DNA of 64,000 bases from the NCBI GenBank assembly GCA_964537555.1, contig CAZIAD010000007.1, positions 1 through 64,000 of the forward strand, written 5' to 3'. The stretch comes from CAYRWR01 sp964537555. Lineage in GTDB: Bacteria; Spirochaetota; Brevinematia; Brevinematales; CAYRWR01. The notes under the pieces were generated by a model that worked only from the letters and a program-made list of their open reading frames with translations, did not search any database and was not told where the DNA came from. Below, in pieces: positions 23,661 through 31,909 of the stretch (the first letter of the stretch is position 1; the number at the start of each line of letters is the position of its first letter). The translations under genes and the position numbers were made by a program.

Positions 23661-24734
23661 CTATTTCTGATAGACCTGCTCTTTGGTATAGAATCCCTCT
23701 TTAATAATGGTATCATCGAGGTTATCCTTAGTCACAGGAACTACCGGGGTCACAAAAGTCGGTACTTTCTGGTATTCATTATAGAGCATCAGTTCAGGCT
23801 TGATCAGCTCTTCTACGCTGTTACTGGGATTCTGTGCCAGGATCACAGCGATCTCAACAGCTTTTTCAGCCAGGGGTTTGATCTTTTTCCAGATCTCTAC
23901 AGTCTGTTTACCCTGGGCTACATACTGGATGTTAGGCAGGTCAGCATCTGACCCGGCTACAAATACCTTTTCAGAATCAGCCATGCCTACGCCTTCCAGT
24001 CCGGAGATCACACCCCGGGCCATCCCTGAATTATTACAGATAAAGGCATCGATGTCCTTGTTGTACTTGGTCAGGGCATTTTCAGTGGTGGCCAGGGCTT
24101 TTTCAGGAGACCATCCTTCATGGGACTGGGCCAGTAAGAGCTGCAGGCCGGGGTTTTCTTTTATCACCTTGAGCACCCCGCTGGACATAGCCCTGGCATT
24201 ATTGTCACCGGGCTGGCCCTGAATCAATACTATTTTACCTTCTATTTTACCTTTTTTCTTCTGGAGCCATTTGACCAGTTCTTCTGCCTGTATCTTACCT
24301 ACGGCCCATGAGTCCTGCATAACCATGACATCCAGGGGGCCATTGACCAGCATAGAGTCATAGCCGACTACCTTTACCCCTTTTTGATGGGCCATTTCCA
24401 CCATATTTCCGGCTGTACCGGTATTGACAGGCTGGAGGACGATCACTTTTACACCCTGGACCAGCATATTTTCAAATTTAGCCATCTGTGCCTGTTCGCT
24501 GTTATTAGCCGAGTCAAAAATGACCTCTACACCCAGGTCTGCAGCCTTGGCCAGGAAAGCAGCCTTGTCTTTCTTGTAGCGGGGCTCCTGGAATGTCTTA
24601 AGCAGGAAGCCGATCTTGATCTTGTCCCCTTTTCCGCTCAGGGGAGTACTGCTCCCTTTTTTGCCACAGGCGCCTAAAGACACCATACTCATTAAAACAA
24701 TTAAGAAAATCGCTCTGATTTTTAAGTGACGCAT
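23661..24734 (-). CDS. xylF: sugar ABC transporter substrate-binding lipoprotein, XylF-type
   Basis: 357 residues, lipoprotein signal with SLGAC (lipidation at Cys23). Type I periplasmic binding fold: IKIGFLLKTFQEPRYKKDK, EVIFDSANNSEQAQMAKFEN, VIVLQPVNTG, VVGYDSM, then IVLIQGQPGDNNAR and DAFICNNSGMARG. This order resembles D-xylose-binding XylF more than galactose or ribose binders. Typical size. GGGAGG precedes the ATG and a promoter lies at 24764-24791. Specificity is inferred by resemblance; another monosaccharide is possible. Confidence 0.87.
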   Translation of the reverse strand: MRHLKIRAIFLIVLMSMVSLGACGKKGSSTPLSGKGDKIKIGFLLKTFQEPRYKKDKAAFLAKAADLGVEVIFDSANNSEQAQMAKFENMLVQGVKVIVLQPVNTGTAGNMVEMAHQKGVKVVGYDSMLVNGPLDVMVMQDSWAVGKIQAEELVKWLQKKKGKIEGKIVLIQGQPGDNNARAMSSGVLKVIKENPGLQLLLAQSHEGWSPEKALATTENALTKYNKDIDAFICNNSGMARGVISGLEGVGMADSEKVFVAGSDADLPNIQYVAQGKQTVEIWKKIKPLAEKAVEIAVILAQNPSNSVEELIKPELMLYNEYQKVPTFVTPVVPVTKDNLDDTIIKEGFYTKEQVYQK

Positions 24735-24763
24735 CCTCTTATCCTCCCATTATATTTACTCTT

Positions 24764-24791
24764 ATTTTATTAGATTAACTGATTTAGTCAA
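24764..24791 (-). promoter_or_regulatory. sigma70-type promoter of xylFG
   Basis: Minus strand: TTGACT (24786-24791), 16 bp, TAAAAT (24764-24769). No operator-like palindrome noticed nearby. Confidence 0.65.
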
Positions 24792-24875
24792 GTGTTTATG
24801 TGCATACTGGATTTCTGGATTTGCCTGTAAAAATCCTGTATAATACTATACCCGAGAGTAGGGGAGGAGTAAGGA

Positions 24876-25250
24876 TTGAAGGCATTTTTTAAAAGTTTCC
24901 TGTATGCATTACGGGGCATTTTCCCCGCTATCAGGGGGCATCGTAATATCAAAGTCATGCTCCTGGCGGCGGTTCTGTCCCTGAGCCTGGCTATCCTGCT
25001 CAGGCTGGACCGGCCCTCTGTGGCTATCATACTGCTCACCTGTGGTGGGGTTTTGTCCCTGGAAATGGTCAATACTGCCCTGGAGACCCTCCTGGATAAG
25101 ATACACCCTGAGGCTGATCCTGTCATAGGCCGGGTCAAAGACATCCTGGCGGGGGCGGTACTGGTATTATCCCTGTTTGCAGGGCTCATAGGGCTGATCC
25201 TGCTGGGGCCGGCTCTGTGGGACCTAATGAGTAAATGGAGTATAAAATGA
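24876..25250 (+). CDS. dgkA: diacylglycerol kinase / undecaprenol kinase family
   Basis: 124 residues, TTG start with GGAGG about 8 nt upstream. Small integral membrane kinase with three helices; the signature EMVNTALETLLDK plus KDILAGAVLV is clearly present. In Gram-negative bacteria DgkA phosphorylates diacylglycerol, in others undecaprenol; sequence alone does not decide between them. TATAAT at 24839-24844 may be its -10. The gene's TGA overlaps the ATG of gph by 4 bp. Confidence 0.9.
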   Translation: MKAFFKSFLYALRGIFPAIRGHRNIKVMLLAAVLSLSLAILLRLDRPSVAIILLTCGGVLSLEMVNTALETLLDKIHPEADPVIGRVKDILAGAVLVLSLFAGLIGLILLGPALWDLMSKWSIK

Positions 25251-25906
25251 TAAAAGCGGTAATCTTTGACCTGGACGGCACTCTCCTCAATACTCTCACC
25301 GATATCAGCCTGGCCATGAACCGGGTCCTGGCCCGCAAGGGACTGCCACAGCATACCGAAAAAGACTACCGCTATTTTGTAGGGCAGGGTATCCGGCACC
25401 TCATTGAACAGTCCCTGCCCCAGTCTGACCGGCACAATGAAGCCCTCATCACAGAATGCCGGCAGGAACTCCGCCTGGAATACCAGGCCCATCAGGAGGA
25501 GCACACCCTGCCGTATTCCGGGATAAACGAGATGCTTACAGCCCTGCAGGAGCGGCATATCCGCCTGGCTATTTTGTCCAATAAACCTCATGAAAACACT
25601 GTAAATATAGTAGCATCACTCCTGGCAGGCCATGACTTTGAAATAGTACTGGGAGCGCGTAAAGATGTACCGGTAAAGCCTGAGCCGCATGGTATTTTCG
25701 AGATCATAGAGACGATGAAGCTACAGGCAGAAGATTTTCTCTATGTGGGGGATACCGACACCGACATGCAGACCGCCCGGGCCGGCGGTATCACTGCTGT
25801 GGGGGTAGAGTGGGGCTTCCGGGACCGGGAAGAGCTGCTCAGAGAAGGGGCTCGCTACATCATCACTCATCCCTCAGAATTACTGCATATCATAGACATC
25901 CACTGA
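25247..25906 (+). CDS. gph: HAD-superfamily phosphatase, phosphoglycolate phosphatase-like
   Basis: 219 residues from ATG 25247, overlapping dgkA by 4 bp. HAD motif I FDLDGTLLNT (nucleophile Asp), cap domain with VGQGIRHLIEQSL, motif II LSNKPH, motif III Lys in KPEPHGIF, motif IV VGDTDTDMQTA. VGQG and SNK are typical of Gph-type enzymes. It probably removes phosphate from 2-phosphoglycolate or a related small molecule. Followed by a weak hairpin at 25931-25949. Confidence 0.87.
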   Translation: MIKAVIFDLDGTLLNTLTDISLAMNRVLARKGLPQHTEKDYRYFVGQGIRHLIEQSLPQSDRHNEALITECRQELRLEYQAHQEEHTLPYSGINEMLTALQERHIRLAILSNKPHENTVNIVASLLAGHDFEIVLGARKDVPVKPEPHGIFEIIETMKLQAEDFLYVGDTDTDMQTARAGGITAVGVEWGFRDREELLREGARYIITHPSELLHIIDIH

Positions 25907-25930
25907 GTCCAGCTAACCGGCAAACAAATA

Positions 25931-25949
25931 TCCCAGTAATAAACTGGGA
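25931..25949 (+). terminator. weak hairpin after gph
   Basis: TCCCAGT-AATAA-ACTGGGA, 7-bp stem, followed by ATTGTCATTTTAA, an interrupted T tract. Possible terminator. Confidence 0.45.
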
Positions 25950-25986
25950 ATTGTCATTTTAATCTCACAAAAAAATAAGCATCACC

Positions 25987-26015
25987 TTTAAATCTTTGGA
26001 ATTTAAGTGTATAAT
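25987..26015 (+). promoter_or_regulatory. probable promoter of the 26042 operon
   Basis: TTTAAA (25987-25992), 17 bp, TATAAT (26010-26015). The -35 has 4 of 6 matches. Confidence 0.5.
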
Positions 26016-26041
26016 TAGTTGTAATAATGGAGGTATGGAGT

Positions 26042-27409
26042 ATGTCTAGAATATTGTCTATATTAAGTCTTTTTCTCATTTTAAATGTGTCTTTATATGC
26101 TCAGCAGAGCAGCCGGACCCGCATGCTGGTCCTGCCCCTGCAGCAAAAGTCGGGATCCGGGGACTACTCACGGTCCCAGGGGGACAGTGTCCGGGATCTG
26201 GTATTTCACAGCATCTATGACTTTGTGAGCCTGCTCCCTTTTGTAGATGCCCCTGATACCTATCGGGTCAATCTTAAGGCCCAGAGTACAGATGTATTGT
26301 CTGAAATGTCCCAGAAGTACCTGTCTGATATTATCGTATTCGGAACCTATGACCTGCAGGGATCTGTGGCTGACCCGGAAGCAGTAATATCCCTGAAGCT
26401 CTGGTCCCAGAAGCAAAAAGCCGTGATCTACCAGCAGTCCTATACTACTGCCCTGGACCTGGACATTTTTGATACCATGGACGCTATTCTCAAAGTGACC
26501 ATAGAAAAGTCCCTGGGTATCAAGGCCCGCTTTGCCCAGATCTCTATACAGGACTTCCAGATCGGGGAGGAAAACTACCGGGTACTGGTCAATAACCGCC
26601 TGGTATCAGTAGTGTCCAACCGCAGCTTTAACCGGGATCTTAAAGTCCTGGCTGATGTGGAGTACCATGTCATAGTGGAGCGTGCTAAAGACCAGAAGAT
26701 AGTGTTTGAAAAAAAGCAGAAGCTCAAAGAAGGGGACTCGATGCGGGTATCCTACCAGGCCCAGTCTGTCCTGTCTGTGGGTACTATCCGGTATAAAGAG
26801 CCGGGAAAGCAGTACAAGCTCAGTCTGAATGGGGAAGAAGTAGCCCCTGATACCGTTCTGTCTAACGTAGCCATAAAAATGGACCAGAACCTCCTGGTGA
26901 TCAACCAGAACTCCGTCATAGAACAGCGCATCCCCCTCCTCCTCAAAGACGGTGAGACCTTTTATGTCAGCCCCATGCCTAACTGGGGAGGGGCGGCCCA
27001 CATGCGGGTCTACACTATGGGCGGCGTAATGGCCGGGCTGGCCCTGGACTATTACCTGGCCCGTCCCCTGTGGATCGGCCTGTCCGGCGGATTCAGTATC
27101 ATCCCCCGCCAGATCAATAACGAGAGCGTGCTGTTTGTACAGATACACCCCTCGGTGGAGCTGGGCTATCACTTCCTGGGGAATATGAAGAAAGACTTCC
27201 GCCTGGGCGCAGGAGTCAGTGCGGGGATCAACCTGATAGTCCCGGGGGATAAGTGGGACATTATATCACCTGCTTCCAATTTCGGCCTGGTCCCGGCTGC
27301 TTTTGTAGCCCTGGAGTGGAAGTTTGTCTATGCCCGCTGCCGGGTGGTGGCTGACTTCAATGCCGGCAGCACTTTCCAGGTCTATCCTGAGATCGGCCTG
27401 AAGTTTTAG
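26042..27409 (+). CDS. secreted protein with C-terminal outer-membrane beta-barrel-like region
   Basis: 455 residues from ATG 26042 (GGAGG 8 nt upstream). Signal peptide ending near LYAQ. Residues 20-170 start with SRTRMLVLPLQQKSG and resemble the nucleotide-binding-like N-terminal fold of FlgT/CsgG-type envelope proteins. The middle (LNGEEVAPDTVL) is PEGA-like. The last 150 residues alternate hydrophobic and polar positions and end in YPEIGLKF, with the terminal Phe typical of BamA-recognised barrels. It heads an operon with two paralogous lipoproteins, so it may form a complex with them. Confidence 0.6.
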   Translation: MSRILSILSLFLILNVSLYAQQSSRTRMLVLPLQQKSGSGDYSRSQGDSVRDLVFHSIYDFVSLLPFVDAPDTYRVNLKAQSTDVLSEMSQKYLSDIIVFGTYDLQGSVADPEAVISLKLWSQKQKAVIYQQSYTTALDLDIFDTMDAILKVTIEKSLGIKARFAQISIQDFQIGEENYRVLVNNRLVSVVSNRSFNRDLKVLADVEYHVIVERAKDQKIVFEKKQKLKEGDSMRVSYQAQSVLSVGTIRYKEPGKQYKLSLNGEEVAPDTVLSNVAIKMDQNLLVINQNSVIEQRIPLLLKDGETFYVSPMPNWGGAAHMRVYTMGGVMAGLALDYYLARPLWIGLSGGFSIIPRQINNESVLFVQIHPSVELGYHFLGNMKKDFRLGAGVSAGINLIVPGDKWDIISPASNFGLVPAAFVALEWKFVYARCRVVADFNAGSTFQVYPEIGLKF

Positions 27410-27418
27410 GGGATGACT

Positions 27419-28642
27419 ATGAAAAGATTATTATTACTGGCCGGGCTTTTTCTGCTCAGCGGCTGTGAATTTTTCTATCTACCCTCTACCTATCAATACG
27501 GTGTGGACGACCCCTTTGCTGAGATCGGTACAGTATTCCGGGAGACCGGGAATAATAGTTCCAATATTTCCGCATTAATGGGAGTATGCCAGTATCTGGA
27601 GGCAGGCCTGACCAATGCGGGAGATTCAAATAGCATAATTATTGTAGCTGACTTTACAGATTCTTCTCTAAGGCCCAGTGAATATCCTGAATATAAGCCA
27701 TTTCTGCTGGGAGATACAGGGATATTCCGTAATATCACCGGAAGCTGGGATTATGATATGTGTAACTGGGAGTTTAATCCCTTGTCCACGACCCAGACTA
27801 ATTATTTCAAAGTCTCATCCCTGGATCCTGATATCTATTACATCAAATTACGATACGTGGGAGGAGAGCCTTATCTGGTAGACCCTCTTATAGCTTCCAA
27901 CACTTTTGTACATTTCTTAATAGCTAATTTCCTGGATACTGATAACGGAAAAATTGCCCTCTCTAGTAGTATAGGTCAGGGAAATTATTGGGACACCGTA
28001 GGCCGTCAGGATAAAAGCGGAGCTCAGTGGTATGCCCGGCTCCGATTTTCAGGTTCAGAACTCAACATTATGGAAAAGGGCTGGAAACCCTATCATGATA
28101 CACTGTTCGTGCATATTCCCGAGGACAAAGGGGTATATGTTTCTCCTCAGGGAAAGGTCATGGGGGTAAAAGTCAATCAGTATCACCAGGACTGGAGCCT
28201 GCAGGGATCAGGAAGCTATGATATACCGTCAGGAACTCAGGTACGAATAATCTGGGAAAATATCAGTAGTACTCAATTACCTTATACCTATGACCTCTTC
28301 AGTCTCGAATATGTTATTTGGACAGACTGGCCTCAAAATCTGGCAATAGGCGGAAGTGTGTCCGCGCTCTATGACAACGGGATGACCTGGTCAGATGATA
28401 ATAACCAGGATTTATCCTTAGCCCATGCCAGACCCGTATATATAGATCTAAGCCAGGGCAAGGCCTCTATTGATCTCACATTATCATCGAGTCATTCACC
28501 ATCCTGGGTGTTTAAATTACTGAATTCCACCGGCTACAGGCAGGGAGAAGAACCCATAACACATCCTGCATTTTTACCCAATACGGAGGGAAAGCCAATC
28601 ACAATTGTTGTAAACGCTGAATTTCAGACAACCAACTTGTAG
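27419..28642 (+). CDS. lipoprotein, paralogue 1 of a tandem pair
   Basis: 407 residues from ATG 27419 (AGGGG 6 nt upstream; ATG 27413 is in frame). Lipobox LLSGC. The mature start FYLPSTYQYGVDDPFAEIG is nearly identical to that of the next gene, and both share DFTDSSLRPSEY-like and QYHQDWSLQG segments and an IWTDWPQ piece. No known domain; probably beta-rich and surface exposed. It lies 9 bp after the barrel protein gene and 13 bp before its paralogue, so the three are one transcription unit ended by a hairpin at 29868-29903. Confidence 0.7.
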   Translation: MKRLLLLAGLFLLSGCEFFYLPSTYQYGVDDPFAEIGTVFRETGNNSSNISALMGVCQYLEAGLTNAGDSNSIIIVADFTDSSLRPSEYPEYKPFLLGDTGIFRNITGSWDYDMCNWEFNPLSTTQTNYFKVSSLDPDIYYIKLRYVGGEPYLVDPLIASNTFVHFLIANFLDTDNGKIALSSSIGQGNYWDTVGRQDKSGAQWYARLRFSGSELNIMEKGWKPYHDTLFVHIPEDKGVYVSPQGKVMGVKVNQYHQDWSLQGSGSYDIPSGTQVRIIWENISSTQLPYTYDLFSLEYVIWTDWPQNLAIGGSVSALYDNGMTWSDDNNQDLSLAHARPVYIDLSQGKASIDLTLSSSHSPSWVFKLLNSTGYRQGEEPITHPAFLPNTEGKPITIVVNAEFQTTNL

Positions 28643-28655
28643 AACGGAGAAAAAC

Positions 28656-29855
28656 ATGAAAAAAATACTATTTTATATTTTTATTATTTCAATCTTAAGC
28701 TCCTGCGAGCTGTTCTACCTGCCCTCCACCTACCAGTACGGAGTGGATGACCCCTTTGCTGAAATAGGCTCAGTATTCCGGGAGACCGGAAATGACTCTA
28801 CAAATATCAGCTCTCTGATCGGGGTATGTCTGGCTTTGGAGAATGGTCTGACCAATGATGATGACACTAATACATTTATTATTGTGACTGATTTTAAAAC
28901 TTCATCACTCAGGCCATCAGAATATGAGAATAATATACCTATTCTATTAGGAGAATTAGGTGAATGTAATAATAGGACAGGATCCTGGGATTATTCCATG
29001 TCCTGGTGGGCATTTGACCCTAACAGCCCTACCGATCATAATCAATTGCAGGTATCACCCTGGGATGATGATATCTATTATTTAAAAATGAGTGTAAATA
29101 ATGGCAGTACGCTCCAATCACTATTAGCTCTGTCTAATGCTTATATCCATTTTCAAATAGCTAATTACTATGATAATGATGTGGCTAAGCAGTTTCTTTC
29201 TGATAATATTAGTAATGTAAACTATTGGTTCAGTATAGGTAGGATGGATAATGCCGGGGCTGATTGGTATGTATTACTTACTAATACTTTGAGTGGTATA
29301 AAAATTACTGAACATGGTCTAAAACTACTAGGCGAAACTACTCACTATCCGACTTATGTTAATCACTATCTAAGCCCCGGTAGAAAAGTATTAGGTATCA
29401 AGGTAAATCAATACTATCAAGACTGGAGTCTTCAGGGAGAAGGGAGACAAATAATTCCAGCTAATACTACAGTAAGATTTATATGGGAAGATATTCAAAG
29501 GAATGCCATTCCCTTTACTACTGGGCAATCTGTTTGGACGGATTGGCCCCAGGGTGCGAGGATTATTGGTAATAAGTTCTTTCTTACCACTACAAACACT
29601 AATTCTTTAAATAACCCGTGGGACTCTTTTAAAAAAGGTAGAGATGTGTTAGTAGATTTGAATCAAGGTAAAGCTGTAGTGACTATATCTCTGGAAGAAG
29701 ATATTAATCCATCCTTAATTGTACAACTGGTAAATGAAGATGGATGGACAAATGGATCTGAGCCGAAAAAACATAGCATCCTTTTGCCCCCTCCTTTAAA
29801 TGGAGCTATCACTGTTAAATTGAAGGCAAATTTTACTTATACAAATACACATTGA
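28656..29855 (+). CDS. lipoprotein, paralogue 2 of a tandem pair
   Basis: 399 residues, lipobox ILSSC, ATG with ACGGAG 7 nt upstream. The first 60 mature residues match paralogue 1 almost throughout (FYLPSTYQYGVDDPFAEIG, VFRETGN); further conserved blocks are SSLRPSEY, GSWDYSMSWW, VNQYYQDWSLQG and VWTDWPQG. From about position 28800 the DNA is visibly more AT-rich than paralogue 1, as if the copy diverged or recombined after duplication. Unknown function; anchored at the cell surface or periplasm. Confidence 0.7.
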   Translation: MKKILFYIFIISILSSCELFYLPSTYQYGVDDPFAEIGSVFRETGNDSTNISSLIGVCLALENGLTNDDDTNTFIIVTDFKTSSLRPSEYENNIPILLGELGECNNRTGSWDYSMSWWAFDPNSPTDHNQLQVSPWDDDIYYLKMSVNNGSTLQSLLALSNAYIHFQIANYYDNDVAKQFLSDNISNVNYWFSIGRMDNAGADWYVLLTNTLSGIKITEHGLKLLGETTHYPTYVNHYLSPGRKVLGIKVNQYYQDWSLQGEGRQIIPANTTVRFIWEDIQRNAIPFTTGQSVWTDWPQGARIIGNKFFLTTTNTNSLNNPWDSFKKGRDVLVDLNQGKAVVTISLEEDINPSLIVQLVNEDGWTNGSEPKKHSILLPPPLNGAITVKLKANFTYTNTH

Positions 29856-29867
29856 TAAAAAATTATT

Positions 29868-29903
29868 GGGGCTGACTCATGAGTTATGAGACAGCCCCTG
29901 TTT
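29868..29903 (+). terminator. hairpin ending the barrel/lipoprotein operon
   Basis: GGGGCTG-A-CTCAT / ATGAG-A-CAGCCCC: 12 paired bases with one A-A mismatch and a 5-nt loop, followed by TGTTTCATT. Stem is strong, T tract is weak. Confidence 0.65.
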
Positions 29904-29940
29904 CATTCTATTTGCAAATATTTAATCTTTATTCTACACT

Positions 29941-30654
29941 ATGACTATGAATAAAAACATATTTTTATCCCTGATCCTGCTCCTCGCTGTGGCTCCCGCC
30001 TGGCCCGCCCTTTCCCACACCGTACAGCTCTCTACCGGCCTGGAGTCCAATATCAGCTTTCCCACCCGCATGGCCCTGAGCGGGCTGTACCGCCTGGGCT
30101 TGGAACATGAACAGGGAGTGCAGGCCGGATTTATGATAAAACCGGGCCCCTACCAGGTCACGGCCTGGCATATACAGTATGACTCTCCCCTGATCGTGAA
30201 GGATATGCTGCAGATACACGCCCGGGCTATGAATACCCGCTACCATGCCTTTAACCGGGCTGACAATGCCCTGTTGGGGTGGATGAGCCTGGATTACCGT
30301 TTTATCGAGGCTGACTTAGGGGTGATGGCCCGCTTTCTCAATATGGACCCCGGGCTGCAGTCCCTGGCCTTTTACTATCCCCTGGACCTGGTACAGTGGA
30401 ACTGGCTGGTCCGGCTGGCCTTTTTCTACGACTGGCAGCGTATCCCCCTGCAGAGCCGGCTGGAGTTTCGTGACTTCGGGGACCACTATGCCGACAATTC
30501 CCTGGTCATCTCCTACCACCTGGTCCACAGGCTGGAGCTGGTACCGGGACAGGATCTCATACTGGATGCCGGCCTCCATCCCAGCGGACTGGCCGGACTC
30601 AGTATCATTTATAACAAGTTTACTCTGGACCTGAAATGGGAGCTGGGCCTATGA
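29941..30654 (+). CDS. secreted beta-barrel-like protein
   Basis: 237 residues with a signal peptide (LLLAVAPAWPA). The mature part has alternating beta-strand patterns with many aromatic residues (YRLGLEHEQGVQAGFMI, WMSLDYRFIEADLGVMA, WLVRLAFFYDWQ) consistent with an outer-membrane barrel. Both ATG 29941 and 29947 lack a good ribosome site; TATTCT just upstream may be a -10 and the mRNA may be almost leaderless. The stop overlaps the ATG of the phosphoesterase gene by 4 bp. Confidence 0.55.
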   Translation: MTMNKNIFLSLILLLAVAPAWPALSHTVQLSTGLESNISFPTRMALSGLYRLGLEHEQGVQAGFMIKPGPYQVTAWHIQYDSPLIVKDMLQIHARAMNTRYHAFNRADNALLGWMSLDYRFIEADLGVMARFLNMDPGLQSLAFYYPLDLVQWNWLVRLAFFYDWQRIPLQSRLEFRDFGDHYADNSLVISYHLVHRLELVPGQDLILDAGLHPSGLAGLSIIYNKFTLDLKWELGL

Positions 30655-31475
30655 GACGTATAGCTGTAATTATCCTGATTTTCTTAAGTGTACTGAACTC
30701 CTGCTATCTAGACCCTCTGGGATTTTTCGGTACCATGACGGGAGTGCAGGACCGCTTCACACAGAGTACCAATATGCCGCCCCCCCCGGATACCCTGTTC
30801 GCCAATACCAATAACTACAGCTTTATCCATATTACCGATACTCATTACTACGAGGGGACCAATATCCACATGGGGGCTTTACAGGCCCGTATCCAGAGCA
30901 ACGACGCTTTTATCATCAATACCGGGGACCTGTGCAACACCGGACGGGAGTCGGAGTACCAGGGCTACCTGTCTCACATGAGCAATATGGGACTGCCCTT
31001 TTATTCCGCTTTGGGCAATCATGACCTGTGGCACCAGGGATGGAATTACTTCCCGGTCTATCTGGGGCCCTCTGTGTACAGCTTCACAGCCGGGAATATA
31101 CGCTTTATCTGCCTGGACTCGGCCAATGCCAGCCTGGGCTGGGAGCAGACCCAGTGGCTCATCTCACAGCTCCAGTCCCGCAGTGAAGACTTGTGTATGA
31201 TCATGATGCACTTTAACCTGCTCACACCTTCCTTTCATGAAGCGGGGCAGTTCGCCGATATTGAAGAGGTATATTACCTGATGTATCTGTTTGAGACTTA
31301 TGATGTAGACCTGGTACTGATGGGGCATACCCATATCTTTGATGACCGGACTATTAATGGTGTGCGCTATGTAGTGGGTGAGGAGCTGAAACAGGTATCT
31401 CCGGAATCGAAGCAGTTTAACCGTATCACCGTCTCCAATAACCAGGTCTCGGTCCAGCTGTTGAATATTTATTGA
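30651..31475 (+). CDS. calcineurin-like metallophosphoesterase lipoprotein
   Basis: 274 residues from ATG 30651 (GGGAG upstream, 4-bp overlap with the barrel gene). Lipobox VLNSC. All metal-binding motifs of the superfamily are present in order: DTHYY, NTGDL, GNHDLW, MMHFN and GHTHIF. It is a periplasmic or surface phosphodiesterase/phosphatase of unknown substrate. Coupled to a putative outer-membrane barrel, which may indicate a role at the outer membrane. Convergent with the hemerythrin operon. Confidence 0.87.
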   Translation: MRRIAVIILIFLSVLNSCYLDPLGFFGTMTGVQDRFTQSTNMPPPPDTLFANTNNYSFIHITDTHYYEGTNIHMGALQARIQSNDAFIINTGDLCNTGRESEYQGYLSHMSNMGLPFYSALGNHDLWHQGWNYFPVYLGPSVYSFTAGNIRFICLDSANASLGWEQTQWLISQLQSRSEDLCMIMMHFNLLTPSFHEAGQFADIEEVYYLMYLFETYDVDLVLMGHTHIFDDRTINGVRYVVGEELKQVSPESKQFNRITVSNNQVSVQLLNIY

Positions 31476-31490
31476 ATCTTATGTTAAAGA

Positions 31491-31895
31491 TCAAAGGCCT
31501 TTTTCTTTAAACAGACTCACATAGGCTTTATCGGACTTGGCGATATGGGTAAAGAGCCAGTCTTTAAGCAGGTGCATCATGTCGGCGGCAATGATCTCTT
31601 TACCTGCATCCATTTTCTGCTTAAAACCTAAAGCTTCTGCTACGAACTCATCATGTTTCTGCTTATGAGAGGCATAATCAGGGTAGTTGAATTCCTGCAT
31701 GTATTTTTCTTCGGTATGAAAATGTTCGGCTGTATAGCTTATCATCTTTTCCAGAATCTCGCTGACTACTTCCTGGCCCTTACTCTCACTCATCGCATCA
31801 TGCAGATCATTGATCATTTCCACCAGCTGATGATGCTGCTCGTCGATGATGCTGATACCCGTATCCAGGGCAGGCTGCCATTTAAAAAAAGACAT
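31491..31895 (-). CDS. bacteriohemerythrin
   Basis: 134 residues, single-domain hemerythrin with the diiron ligands in place: DEQHHQLVEMIN, EHFHTEEKYM, HKQKHDEF and HIAKSDKAY. Such proteins bind O2 reversibly for storage, delivery or sensing in microaerophilic and motile bacteria. Last gene of the ppgK-CsgG/TPR-hemerythrin operon (14-bp gap, AAGGAG before the ATG). Confidence 0.93.
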   Translation of the reverse strand: MSFFKWQPALDTGISIIDEQHHQLVEMINDLHDAMSESKGQEVVSEILEKMISYTAEHFHTEEKYMQEFNYPDYASHKQKHDEFVAEALGFKQKMDAGKEIIAADMMHLLKDWLFTHIAKSDKAYVSLFKEKGL

Positions 31896-31909
31896 TTACT
31901 ACTCCTTAT

